Below, in pieces: positions 11,505 through 20,232 of a stretch of 64,000 bases of DNA. Every line of letters begins with the position of its first letter. Position 1 is the first letter of the stretch. This DNA comes from an uncultured Corynebacterium sp. (GTDB lineage Bacteria; Actinomycetota; Actinomycetes; Mycobacteriales; Mycobacteriaceae): contig CAMIPB010000003.1 of NCBI GenBank assembly GCA_946223355.1, positions 62,001-126,000 of the forward strand, read 5' to 3'. Below the pieces are notes generated by a model. That model ran no database searches and was not told the DNA's origin. It saw nothing but the letters and a program-made list of their open reading frames with translations. Position numbers and translations under genes: made by a program.

Positions 11505-12121
11505 TTGTGATCCTTGTTCTTAGCGTTCTTAATGTTCCGGGGTTGCACTTGTTGCTCATCACCTTGTCCAGCAAGCTTTTCCGCTTGCGGAAAATCTAAC
11601 GCGGCGATTTCAGCTTCCTGTGCTGGAGGCTGTGCGAATTCTATTTCTACCACTGCATGTGCAATTTTGGCCAATTGCTCGACATAAACCTGTGGTTTTT
11701 TGTCCTTGACCGTCATGAGGATAACGGACTGTTCCGCAGCATCGAGCGCGCCAATACGCAATAACCGCGTAGAGGAAGGATCACCTCCTTCAAAGCTGAC
11801 TTTTACTGCCCTGCCTCGGTTGCGCCTCCAGTGGCGTGGCTGTGTGAGCGGAAGATCAACTCCTGGCGTTGAAACCTCGAGGGCGTAGCCCGCGCCAAAG
11901 TTAAGTTCTCCTTTTTGTTCAGCCGCGTCAAACACATCTGATATTTCTTGCGATAACATTTCCAGAGAATCCAAATCTGGACTGGTATCACCATCAACCT
12001 TGATAATGACCTGCGACTTCTTCCCTGCAGCGTTGGTCTTGATACCCTCAAGTGTCAAGTTCTTTTTCTCCACAAGCGGCGCGATGACGCTGCTGAGCTG
12101 TTCATTAGTTGGAAAAGCCAT
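11501..12121 (-). CDS. rimP: Ribosome maturation factor RimP
   Basis: RimP assists assembly of the 30S head, acting before S9/S19 joining. The 206 residues begin MAFPTNEQLSSVIAPLVEKKNL and contain the central VEVSTPGVDLPLTQPRHW-like block that marks the family. Residues after about 165 form an extra Gln/Ala-rich and basic tail that is longer than in most relatives. It is the first gene of the minus-strand rimP-nusA-rnpM-infB-rbfA cluster and is divergent from the lipoprotein gene at 12178 with only 56 bases between them. Confidence 0.95.
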   Translation of the reverse strand: MAFPTNEQLSSVIAPLVEKKNLTLEGIKTNAAGKKSQVIIKVDGDTSPDLDSLEMLSQEISDVFDAAEQKGELNFGAGYALEVSTPGVDLPLTQPRHWRRNRGRAVKVSFEGGDPSSTRLLRIGALDAAEQSVILMTVKDKKPQVYVEQLAKIAHAVVEIEFAQPPAQEAEIAALDFPQAEKLAGQGDEQQVQPRNIKNAKNKDHK

Positions 12122-12177
12122 GCGTTCTAGCTTATCGCGAGTTCCGCAGTGATTTGAGTAAGGTCAGTTAATTTAAG

Positions 12178-13041
12178 GTGCTTAGAGTCAAAACGATTTC
12201 GCTAGCCGCATTATTGTGCGCACTTGTTCCTGGGCTTTTCTCCTGCGGACTACCGCACTCGGTTATTGATAAGTTCGGACCACAGCCTAATGAGGTCCTG
12301 CTGCAGCTAGCCCGAGATGCAGAAGCCGATGCTGAAAATAAACTGTCACAGGACGCAGAAAAGTTACGCATCGAACAAGCTGACCAGCTTTATGAAGAGA
12401 TTTCCCGCATCTGTGGAACCGATGAACAAGGGCAAACACCGCGTTCCTGCGGCGTAGACCGCGGCGCAGGTGCTCCTTCAGAACAAGACGCGACAAACGA
12501 AGGCGATGCACAAAAGCGCCTATCGACGCTCACTTCATCGCGTCAGGAGATACTGGACGCACTACCCCAAGCTCCGGAAGAGTCGCATGCACTTCTGGTC
12601 CAGCAGGCCATTGAACTGGCAGGGATTAGCTTCGACCGAAAAGTGTATGAAAAAGTGCCGCGACTAGACGAAACCAGCGACACGGCAGATATTGAGTCCG
12701 CAAAAAAGTTGCTCGATTGGTCCTACGCGAGCTTGTATTCTCTTGACATCGCTGAAGCTTTCGCTTCCGGACGCAGCCTCAGAAGCATTAAGGAAGACAT
12801 AGCTTTTCACGAGGAGCGCGTGGTATTGCTCAGCACCGCTTTAGAAAAAACCGGCGATATCCCTGCTCCTGCAGCGAGCTACCAGCCAATAAACGCTCCG
12901 TTTCCTGCCAATGGAAAACAGGCGGCGGGTTTTGCGTCGAGCATGCGAAAGTCGGATTATAAACTCCTTATCGATGCAGCACATAGCGCTATTGATCCAG
13001 CTTGGCGCGCGTGGCTTGTTGAGGCTACCGGAGTCAGGTAG
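12178..13041 (+). CDS. Putative lipoprotein, DUF4439-like helical domain
   Basis: This 287-residue exported protein begins with a short basic stretch, a hydrophobic core and a lipobox-like LFSC with Cys23. It then has an acidic coiled region (residues about 38-80) and two further Cys that could form a disulfide. The C-terminal half is mainly helical. Its position between rimP and proS matches the mycobacterial DUF4439 gene Rv2844, which is why I suggest that family; the family match is an inference. The start is GTG 12178; no ribosome binding site is seen, but TTAATT sits at the -10 distance for a leaderless message. It is followed 17 bases later by an MmpL-type exporter. Confidence 0.75.
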   Translation: MLRVKTISLAALLCALVPGLFSCGLPHSVIDKFGPQPNEVLLQLARDAEADAENKLSQDAEKLRIEQADQLYEEISRICGTDEQGQTPRSCGVDRGAGAPSEQDATNEGDAQKRLSTLTSSRQEILDALPQAPEESHALLVQQAIELAGISFDRKVYEKVPRLDETSDTADIESAKKLLDWSYASLYSLDIAEAFASGRSLRSIKEDIAFHEERVVLLSTALEKTGDIPAPAASYQPINAPFPANGKQAAGFASSMRKSDYKLLIDAAHSAIDPAWRAWLVEATGVR

Positions 13042-13058
13042 GAGTATCCTGAGTCCTT

Positions 13059-15056
13059 ATGAAGGCTTCGGGTATGCGATATTTCAGATGGTTAGCTCTA
13101 TTTTTTATAGCTTTGGGCGTTACTGCAATGGCTATTGGGCCAGTAGATCAACCGCAATCTGCAACCGCAACTTTGCCTGATGATTCACAATCAGCACAGG
13201 TAGCACGCATTCAGCAGCAAACGACTACCGATAGTGCATCGGCAGCAATCGTGGTCTTAAGCTCCGAAGACTCCTCCCGCTTAGAAATGGGCACAGTGCA
13301 AAAGATTGGCCAGGAACTCGGCGGGCCTGCAATCCCCAATGAAGACACAACTGCAGCAATCGTACCGGTGCAGATTGAAGCAACCAACAACACTGAGAAC
13401 ACAAATGCCGTAGAAGAACTCCGTACACAGGCACGCGAAGCCGCCGGTGCTGCCATCACCACCCAGGTAACTGGCCCAGCGGCAATCAAAGCTGATCTCG
13501 CAGGGGTCTTCCAAGGCGCAAACTTTATCTTGTTAGCTGTGACCGCAGCAATTGTGGCTATCTTGCTGATAGTTACGTACCGTTCACCAATTTTGTGGAT
13601 CCTACCTCTGTTGGTCATCGGCATCGCCGACCGCGTTGCTGCCACGGTCTTCACCTGGGTACTCGACGGCGTTTCCATCCCGTGGAATGAATCAACCACC
13701 GGAATTTTGTCAGTCCTGGTCTTTGGTGCTGGCACTAACTACGCTCTGTTGCTCATTTCGCGTTACCGCGACGAACTCACCGAAACGGAAGATCGATTTA
13801 CGGCCATGGCACGTGCTTGGCGCCCGACATTCAGCGCTGTCACCGCGTCCGCGACCACCGTCATTGTCGGAGTCGCGTGTCTACTGCTTTCTGCGATCCC
13901 TACCACCCGCGCTTTGGGTCTAGCGGCAATGACCGGCATCGTAGTCGCATGGGCTTTTGCAATGTTCGCACTGCCAGGAATTCTAGTGTTTTTTGGTCGT
14001 TGGATCTTCTGGCCTAAAAGGCCAATCGTGGGGCAACAACCAGATCACCGATTCTGGGACGCCATTGGAGCCCAAGTGGCCAAGTCCCCGGCCAAGGTCG
14101 TTGCTTTATCTCTTGTCGCCTTAGCAGTGTGTTGTGTTGGTTATTTCCAGCAATCTACCGGTTTAGGCCAAGCCGATCAGTTCATTGACACACCAGAGTC
14201 AATTGCCGCTTCCAAAACTTTGGATGAACGTTTCCCCGATCAGTCTGCTACCCCGGCAATTGTTGCGACCACTAGCCCAGATGACGTGACCGTTACGCTA
14301 AAGGAGCATGGCCTAAGCGTCCGTCCACTAGGTAAGCCGGTTGAAGCGACAGCTTGGGAAGACGGACCGCTAGAGACTTTCACTCTTTTTCAGGTTTCTG
14401 GCGCAGGTACCGCTCAACTTCGCGAAATGGTTCCTAGTGCTCTAGTAGGCGGGCCAGATGCGCAGCTTTTTGATGAAGAACAGTTTTCCGCAGATGATCG
14501 CAAGCTCATCTTCCCGCTAGTGTTGGCGCTGGTCTTTATGATGCTCGTTGTGCTGCTTCGCTCGCTGGTAGCACCACTCATCATGGTAGGTTCGGTTCTT
14601 TTGACTAACGTCGCAGCACTGGGGCTTGGCTGGTGGGTATCTCACCACGTCTTCGGATTCGAACACTTTGCATCCACTACACCACTGTTTAGCTTTGTGT
14701 TCCTGGTAGCACTAGGCATTGATTACACGCTCTTCCTCGTTACTCGTGCACGTGAAGATGCTCAGGCAGTGGGCACCAAACAAGGAATTTTGACCGCGTT
14801 GTCTGCTACTGGCGGTGTCATTACCTCCGCGGGTATTTTGCTGGCGGCGGTCTTCGCTGCCCTGGGAGTGCTTCCACTCGTTGCACTCGCTCAGATCGGC
14901 ATAACGATTTTCCTTGGTGTCTTGTTGGATACGCTCATTGTGCGCACCATTTTGGTGCCGGCCATCATCCAACTCATCGGCGAGAAGTTCTGGTGGCCGG
15001 CCAAAATCCAGCCAGAGTCGCAAGAGCACAAGCAGGCTAAAGAGCCTGTACTCTAA
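13059..15056 (+). CDS. MMPL/RND-family membrane transporter
   Basis: This 665-residue RND exporter has the MMPL topology: one N-terminal membrane helix, a periplasmic loop (about residues 30-150), a five-helix block, a second loop and a final five-helix block. The first block contains FGAGTNYALLLISRYRDEL and the second LGIDYTLFLVTRARE, where the Asp-Tyr pair is the proton-relay signature. It is shorter than the trehalose monomycolate exporters, so it is probably the smaller YdfJ-like type and its substrate is unknown. ATG 13059 is used; ATG 13074 has a better spaced GAAGG. It probably shares an operon with the preceding lipoprotein gene. Confidence 0.93.
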   Translation: MKASGMRYFRWLALFFIALGVTAMAIGPVDQPQSATATLPDDSQSAQVARIQQQTTTDSASAAIVVLSSEDSSRLEMGTVQKIGQELGGPAIPNEDTTAAIVPVQIEATNNTENTNAVEELRTQAREAAGAAITTQVTGPAAIKADLAGVFQGANFILLAVTAAIVAILLIVTYRSPILWILPLLVIGIADRVAATVFTWVLDGVSIPWNESTTGILSVLVFGAGTNYALLLISRYRDELTETEDRFTAMARAWRPTFSAVTASATTVIVGVACLLLSAIPTTRALGLAAMTGIVVAWAFAMFALPGILVFFGRWIFWPKRPIVGQQPDHRFWDAIGAQVAKSPAKVVALSLVALAVCCVGYFQQSTGLGQADQFIDTPESIAASKTLDERFPDQSATPAIVATTSPDDVTVTLKEHGLSVRPLGKPVEATAWEDGPLETFTLFQVSGAGTAQLREMVPSALVGGPDAQLFDEEQFSADDRKLIFPLVLALVFMMLVVLLRSLVAPLIMVGSVLLTNVAALGLGWWVSHHVFGFEHFASTTPLFSFVFLVALGIDYTLFLVTRAREDAQAVGTKQGILTALSATGGVITSAGILLAAVFAALGVLPLVALAQIGITIFLGVLLDTLIVRTILVPAIIQLIGEKFWWPAKIQPESQEHKQAKEPVL

Positions 15057-15069
15057 CGCCCCTGTTTAA

Positions 15070-16845
15070 CTAACGGGCTAGTTTGATGAGACCCAGGAGC
15101 TTGTCGACGATCTCGTCGGCCGGCACCTCGAGGGTCTCGCCGCCGCGAATACGCAGTTCGATGATGCCGTCTTTGAAAGAGCGACCCAGGATCGCTACAA
15201 ATGGCATACCGAGCAGCTCAGCATCCTTGAACTTCACGCCTGGTGAAACCTTCGGGCGGTCGTCGAAAAGCACTTCAATGCCCGCAGCATCAAGTTCCTT
15301 GACTAGGTTCTCGCCCGCAGCCATTGCTGCTTCGTCCTTGTTGGCCACCGCGACGTGCACCTGATACGGAGCAACAGCAACCGGCCACTTGAGTCCCTTG
15401 TCGTCGAGGTTTTGCTCGGCCAAAACCGCCAACATGCGCGAAATTCCGATGCCATAGGAACCCATGGTTGGGATAGCGCGCTTTCCGTTTTCGTCCAGGA
15501 TTTGAACGTCGAAAGCTTCAGTGTACTTACGTCCAAGCTGGAAAATGTGGCCAAGTTCGATACCGCGCTCAAGAGTGAGGACTCCCTGACCGTTAGGAGC
15601 AGGATCGCCCTCTTGGACCTCCGCGGCTTCAATTGTGCCATCAACCTGGAAGTCACGGCCAGCCACCAAACCTACGACGTGACGATTTGGCGCATCTGCA
15701 CCTGTAATCCACGCTGTTCCTTCGACTACTCGCGGATCGGCCAAGACACGAATCTTGTTAAGGTTTAGGCTGCGCGGACCAATGTAGCCGCGTACGAGGA
15801 ATGGGTACTTCTTAAAATCTTTGTCTTCTGCTAGACGGAATTCTGCTGGTTCTAGAGACGCCTCCAAGCGTTTCTCGTCCAGTCCACGGTCGCCGGGAAG
15901 CAAGATACCGACGAGTTCTTCCTCATCGCTAAAAGCAGCAACGCCTGGTTCACGAACCATGACCGCCATACATTTGAGGGTGTCACCTGCTTCAACAGGC
16001 CGTCCATCAATCGCAATAGACTCGGAGTTCGCCCACTCAACGAGCGTGCCAATGGTCTCGGAATCCGGGGTGTCATATTCTTGCGCTTCCGGCAGTCCCT
16101 CTACTGGCTGCGGATCTGGTACAGGGGTGGCCACTGCCTCTACGTTGGCGGCGTAGTCGCCCTCGCTGGCGCGTACGAAAGTATCCTCGCCTACTGGGGA
16201 TACAGCCAAAAACTCCTCAGATGCGGAACCACCCATTGCACCGGAAGTTGCCTTACAAATCGCGTACTCAATTCCGAGACGATCAAAGATATTCTGGTAA
16301 GCCCTGCGGTGGCGCGCGTAGGACTCTTCTAGACCTTCGTCGGTGAGATCGAAGGAGTAGGAATCTTTCATAACGAACTCACGCCCGCGCAGGATACCGG
16401 CACGTGGGCGCTCTTCATCGCGGTACTTGGTTTGAATTTGGTACAGCGTAACCGGCAGATCCTTGTACGAGGAGTACATATCTTTTACTGCGCTGGCGAA
16501 CATTTCTTCGTGCGTTGGGCCGAGCAGCATGTCATTACCCTTACGATCCTTCAAACGGAAAAGACCGTCGCCGTACTCAGTCCAACGGTTAGTGAGTTCG
16601 TAAGGCTCGCGTGGCAAAAGTGCTGGGAACAGTAGTTCCTGGGCGCCAATGTTGTCCATCTCTTCACGTACTACATCCTCAATCTTGCGTAGGGTACGCA
16701 AGCCCAGCGGCAGCCATGAGTAAACGCCGGGAGCGGCACGACGGATATAGCCTGCACGAACAAGCAGTTTGTGACTTGGAACTTCAGCGTCTGCTGGATC
16801 CTCACGCAAGGTGCGCAAGAAGAAGGTGGATAAACGTGTAATCAT
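15070..16845 (-). CDS. proS: Prolyl-tRNA synthetase
   Basis: ProS charges tRNA-Pro. The 591 residues match the long bacterial type with an inserted editing domain between class II motifs 2 and 3. Visible class II features are the [17 protein letters not shown] start region, [13 protein letters not shown], the [24 protein letters not shown] motif 2 region (given in parts) and [11 protein letters not shown] of motif 3. A C-terminal anticodon-binding domain follows. It is convergent with the MMPL gene, 13 bases between stop codons, with only a weak hairpin there. It is divergent from yaaA. Confidence 0.97.
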   Translation of the reverse strand: MITRLSTFFLRTLREDPADAEVPSHKLLVRAGYIRRAAPGVYSWLPLGLRTLRKIEDVVREEMDNIGAQELLFPALLPREPYELTNRWTEYGDGLFRLKDRKGNDMLLGPTHEEMFASAVKDMYSSYKDLPVTLYQIQTKYRDEERPRAGILRGREFVMKDSYSFDLTDEGLEESYARHRRAYQNIFDRLGIEYAICKATSGAMGGSASEEFLAVSPVGEDTFVRASEGDYAANVEAVATPVPDPQPVEGLPEAQEYDTPDSETIGTLVEWANSESIAIDGRPVEAGDTLKCMAVMVREPGVAAFSDEEELVGILLPGDRGLDEKRLEASLEPAEFRLAEDKDFKKYPFLVRGYIGPRSLNLNKIRVLADPRVVEGTAWITGADAPNRHVVGLVAGRDFQVDGTIEAAEVQEGDPAPNGQGVLTLERGIELGHIFQLGRKYTEAFDVQILDENGKRAIPTMGSYGIGISRMLAVLAEQNLDDKGLKWPVAVAPYQVHVAVANKDEAAMAAGENLVKELDAAGIEVLFDDRPKVSPGVKFKDAELLGMPFVAILGRSFKDGIIELRIRGGETLEVPADEIVDKLLGLIKLAR

Positions 16846-16876
16846 GGCTTGAAATATACCCGGTTATGCTTGATGC

Positions 16877-17695
16877 ATGCTCATTGTGTTGCCCCCATCT
16901 GAGACCAAGGCCCAAGGCGGCGATGGCTCACCGCTCGATTTTGACCAACTGCAGTTTCCTACCCTCAATGATGTGCGCCGCTTAGTCGCCGAAGATTTGG
17001 CTGCACTCGAGGTGGATGAGGCATTACGCGTGTTAAAAATCAGTAAGGCCAAAGCAGTTGAGGCAAAGCTCAACAATGAGCTGTTTACCTCGCCCACCAT
17101 GCCAGCGTTATTACGTTATACCGGGGTACTTTGTGACGCGTTGGATGCGCATAGCATCCAACGTTCAGCTTGGGAACACATAGCTATCGGCTCTGCGCTT
17201 TTCGGAGTGGTTGGTGCCACGGACCTCATCCCTCATTATCGCTTATCTGGGGGAACTAAGTTGCCCTACGCACACGGGAATCAAGGTGACAAGCCTGTAG
17301 TACCGACAATGAAGAAGCGGTGGGGGAAAACCATCACCGAGGCCCTTACAGAGGTGTGTGACTCAGGTGAGCTACTTATTGATTTGCGCTCGGGAACCTA
17401 CCAGCAATTGGGGCCGGTCCCTGGTGCTGTCACAGTTCGCGTGGAATCAATTCAACCGGATGGAACACGCAAGGTGGTTAGCCACTTTAACAAGTTCTAC
17501 AAGGGCAAATTGGCCAGAGAACTGGCCTTGGCTACAGCGCCTGGCTCCATTCCGGAGTCTTTGGATGACGTAGCTGACATCGCCCGCTTAGCCGGCTTTG
17601 AGGTGGAGCTTCCTTCCGCTTCACAGTCATTGCCGTCATTGCCAAAGCCTCGCGCACGGGAGCTCACTCTCGTCGTAGACAACAAAACAGCATAA
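16877..17695 (+). CDS. yaaA: YaaA-family (DUF328) peroxide stress protein
   Basis: This 272-residue protein starts MLIVLPPSETKAQGG, the hallmark of the family. E. coli YaaA is part of the OxyR regulon and limits free iron and oxidative damage; the molecular activity remains poorly defined. Other family blocks are GALFG-like GSALFGVVGATDLIPHYRLS and the basic HFNKFYKGKLARELA near the C-terminus. The ATG has no ribosome binding site, but TATGCT lies six bases upstream at the -10 position, so the message is probably leaderless. It is divergent from proS. Confidence 0.9.
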   Translation: MLIVLPPSETKAQGGDGSPLDFDQLQFPTLNDVRRLVAEDLAALEVDEALRVLKISKAKAVEAKLNNELFTSPTMPALLRYTGVLCDALDAHSIQRSAWEHIAIGSALFGVVGATDLIPHYRLSGGTKLPYAHGNQGDKPVVPTMKKRWGKTITEALTEVCDSGELLIDLRSGTYQQLGPVPGAVTVRVESIQPDGTRKVVSHFNKFYKGKLARELALATAPGSIPESLDDVADIARLAGFEVELPSASQSLPSLPKPRARELTLVVDNKTA

Positions 17696-17755
17696 TTCTC
17701 AATTTCTCAACCACTTGAGCTTTCTCAATTTCTCAAAATTGGCTAGAGTGGCGCT
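17696..17755 (+). promoter_or_regulatory. Repeat-rich promoter of the ORC-like ATPase gene
   Basis: Two copies of TTCTCAATTTCTCAA, at 17696-17710 and 17722-17736, stand 26 bases apart with CTTGAG between them. Each copy is itself a doublet of TTTCTCAA. The second copy covers the -35 position of a likely leaderless promoter whose -10 is TAGAGT (17744-17749), six bases before the ATG. This is the layout expected for a repressor operator. Confidence 0.6.
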
Positions 17756-18931
17756 ATGAAAAACGTGACGAACGCAAAAGGCACCACAAACGAGCTGCGT
17801 AACCCTTTCCGCCCAACATTTGGCGCATCCCCGCGCTTCTGGGCAGGACGGGCTTATGCTTTGGAAGAATACGAAACAGCAATCAACGCTGGGCCGGGAC
17901 ACCCGTTTCGCAGCCTAGTTCTTAGCGGCACTCGTGGCATCGGAAAAACCGTGCTCTTGAGTGAGCTGGAGGAACGAGCCTCAACACAAGGATGGCTTGT
18001 TCTTCGTTGCCCCAGCACCCCAGGAATGGTGACGCGCTTGGTGGAATCGCTTATCCCTGAGGCACTGCAGAAATTTCGTGGTAGGTCTGAGCGGCGGAAA
18101 GTTACCGGATTTCGTGTCGGAGGAATTGGCTCCATCTCTACAGACTTAGACGCCGAGGCTGAACCAACCCCTACCCTGGCCTCTCGCATGCACCAATTGG
18201 CCGATGAACTCTCTCGGTTTGATTCTGGTTTTGTTATCTCCGTAGATGAGGTCCAAGACGCTGACCCACACGATTTACATGAGCTAGCTACTGCGTACCA
18301 AGACTTAGTCCGCGACGACAAAAACGTTTCTCTCATTGTTGCTGGGCTGACTCACGGCGTCGATATGCTTCTCGATTTGCCCGGCACCACATTTATGCGT
18401 CGAGCGCAGCGTTTTGAACTCGGACCATTAACCAACGAAGACTCCCAGCTAGCTCTACTAGAAACAGCTAGGGGCTCCGGATTAGAAATGAGTTTTGACG
18501 CCGCAACACGCGCTACAATCATCGCGCAGGGCTACCCCTACCTTGTCCAACTCGTTGGCTCCTTATCCTGGGATAAAGCACGTCGCGACAACGCAATGGA
18601 AGTTTCACCTCACCACGTCGACGCCATCGCATCTGAGGCCATCCACACTATCGGCCTACAGGTCCACCAACCATCGCTCAAAGGAGTACCGGATGCACAA
18701 CGCAACTTCCTTCGCGCAATGGCGGATCTCATGGGAGAAAAGACAGAGCCAGTTAACGTCACCGACGTGGCAAAAATGCTTGGGAAAAACACAAAAGGGG
18801 TCAGTGATACGCGTTCCAAACTCATTGATCGTGAACTCATCGCCCCTGCTGGTTGGGGCCAAGTTGATTTTGTCCTCCCCTATTTCAAGGAGTATCTGCT
18901 AACTGGTCAGCGCACGCTCAAACTGAGATAG
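17756..18931 (+). CDS. ORC/Cdc6-like AAA ATPase with C-terminal winged helix
   Basis: This 391-residue protein has Walker A GTRGIGKT at residues 58-65 and Walker B ISVDEVQD at about 161-168, followed by a helical lid and a C-terminal winged-helix segment (about 335-380, TDVAKMLGKNTKGVSDTRSKLIDREL). This is the AAA_16/ORC-like architecture. Related proteins are widespread in actinobacteria, often as unassigned ATP-binding proteins. No transmembrane or toxin domain is fused. The function is unknown; DNA binding through the winged helix is a reasonable inference. It starts without a ribosome binding site behind a repeat-rich promoter, and phzF follows within 14 bases but with its own -10. Confidence 0.85.
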   Translation: MKNVTNAKGTTNELRNPFRPTFGASPRFWAGRAYALEEYETAINAGPGHPFRSLVLSGTRGIGKTVLLSELEERASTQGWLVLRCPSTPGMVTRLVESLIPEALQKFRGRSERRKVTGFRVGGIGSISTDLDAEAEPTPTLASRMHQLADELSRFDSGFVISVDEVQDADPHDLHELATAYQDLVRDDKNVSLIVAGLTHGVDMLLDLPGTTFMRRAQRFELGPLTNEDSQLALLETARGSGLEMSFDAATRATIIAQGYPYLVQLVGSLSWDKARRDNAMEVSPHHVDAIASEAIHTIGLQVHQPSLKGVPDAQRNFLRAMADLMGEKTEPVNVTDVAKMLGKNTKGVSDTRSKLIDRELIAPAGWGQVDFVLPYFKEYLLTGQRTLKLR

Positions 18932-18945
18932 CTAGAATATTGCGC

Positions 18946-19839
18946 ATGGAGCACGAATATTTCGAGTTAGACGTCTTTGGCACTGGCCCATTTTCTGGCA
19001 ACCCAGTCGCAGTAATCTTGAACGCCGATGACTTTTCCTCTGAGGAGATGCAAGCGATTGCCGCGTGGACAAATTTCTCCGAAACCACATTTGTGCTAGA
19101 GCCCACCGATCCACGCGCGGATTATCGCGTACGCATATTTACCCCTTACACCGAACTTCCGTTCGCCGGACACCCCACCCTAGGTACTGCCCGTGCGTGG
19201 CGCGAGGCTGGGGGCGAACCGCACAACCGCGGTGAACTCATTCAAGAATGTGCCACCGGCCTCGTCACCGTTGCTGAAGAAACCATTCGCAATGCCCAGG
19301 AACTGAAAGAAACCATTTACTCTTTTGCCACCCCGCCCCTTCTGCACAGTGGAGAGCTTTCTGAGGAAGATATCCAGGAAATAGCAAATGTATGCTCCAT
19401 CGATCGTGGCGATATTGTCGCCGCTGCGTGGGGCGATAACGGACCTGGCTGGAGAATGCTCCAACTAAACAGCGCCGCAGCAGTGCGTGCAGTGAAAGTT
19501 AAGTCCAATGATCTCAAGTTCGGGATCGTGGGTTTTGAAGAAGATGCTGCAGATGACAGCTCATTGTACGAAGTCCGTGCATTCACCGGCATTCGCGAGG
19601 ACCCGGTCACCGGTTCTCTCAATGGAGCTATCGCAACGTGGATGCGCCATCGCGAACTTGTGCCGGAAACGTATACCGCATCCCAAGGCAGCCAGGTAGG
19701 ACGCGCAGGCCTTGTCCACATTTACGACGATGGTTCAAACATCTGGATCGGTGGCGCAGTAGACGTCCACGTCCGTGGAACTATGTATCCGCACGCGAAT
19801 TCGCTCAAAGGCGAATTCCGTAACCCGGAAGATAACTAG
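18946..19839 (+). CDS. PhzF-family isomerase
   Basis: PhzF-fold enzymes catalyse proton transfers on small cyclic substrates. The 297 residues show [15 protein letters not shown], the catalytic Glu46 in NFSETTF, the [16 protein letters not shown] block and [11 protein letters not shown] in the second half of the diaplasmin-like double fold. No phenazine genes are nearby, so the true substrate is unknown. ATG 18946 was chosen because TAGAAT lies seven bases upstream as a -10 for a leaderless message; a TTG six bases earlier is in frame. DUF2200 follows after two bases. Confidence 0.9.
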   Translation: MEHEYFELDVFGTGPFSGNPVAVILNADDFSSEEMQAIAAWTNFSETTFVLEPTDPRADYRVRIFTPYTELPFAGHPTLGTARAWREAGGEPHNRGELIQECATGLVTVAEETIRNAQELKETIYSFATPPLLHSGELSEEDIQEIANVCSIDRGDIVAAAWGDNGPGWRMLQLNSAAAVRAVKVKSNDLKFGIVGFEEDAADDSSLYEVRAFTGIREDPVTGSLNGAIATWMRHRELVPETYTASQGSQVGRAGLVHIYDDGSNIWIGGAVDVHVRGTMYPHANSLKGEFRNPEDN

Positions 19840-19841
19840 CG

Positions 19842-20201
19842 ATGGCCGAGCACAAGATTTTTAGCATGCCCTTTGGTGAGGTTTATCCGCACTACATCAA
19901 CAAAGCTGAGCGCAAGGGACGTACAGCCGATGAAGTTCACGAGATCATCACTTGGTTGACCGGCTACACGGAAAGTCAGCTACACACCATCGTGGAAGAC
20001 AAGGCAGACTTCCGGGATTTTTTCGCTCAGGCCCCTGCTCTTAATCCGCACCGTGAACTCATCACAGGCTCCGTATGCGGCGTCAAAGTTCACGAGATTG
20101 AGGATGAGCTCATGCGGGAAATCCGCTATATGGACAAGCTCATCGACGAGCTAGCTAAGGGTAAGGCAATGGAAAAAATTCTACGCACCCCAAAGGACTA
20201 A
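19842..20201 (+). CDS. DUF2200 family protein
   Basis: This 119-residue soluble protein matches the small DUF2200 family, which begins with [19 protein letters not shown] and continues [22 protein letters not shown]. The function is unknown. Length is normal and there are no membrane segments or signal peptide. It starts two bases after the phzF stop without a good ribosome binding site, suggesting coupling to phzF. Confidence 0.85.
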   Translation: MAEHKIFSMPFGEVYPHYINKAERKGRTADEVHEIITWLTGYTESQLHTIVEDKADFRDFFAQAPALNPHRELITGSVCGVKVHEIEDELMREIRYMDKLIDELAKGKAMEKILRTPKD

Positions 20202-20232
20202 ACTTCCATATCTGGGCGCGTATCGTAGAGGT

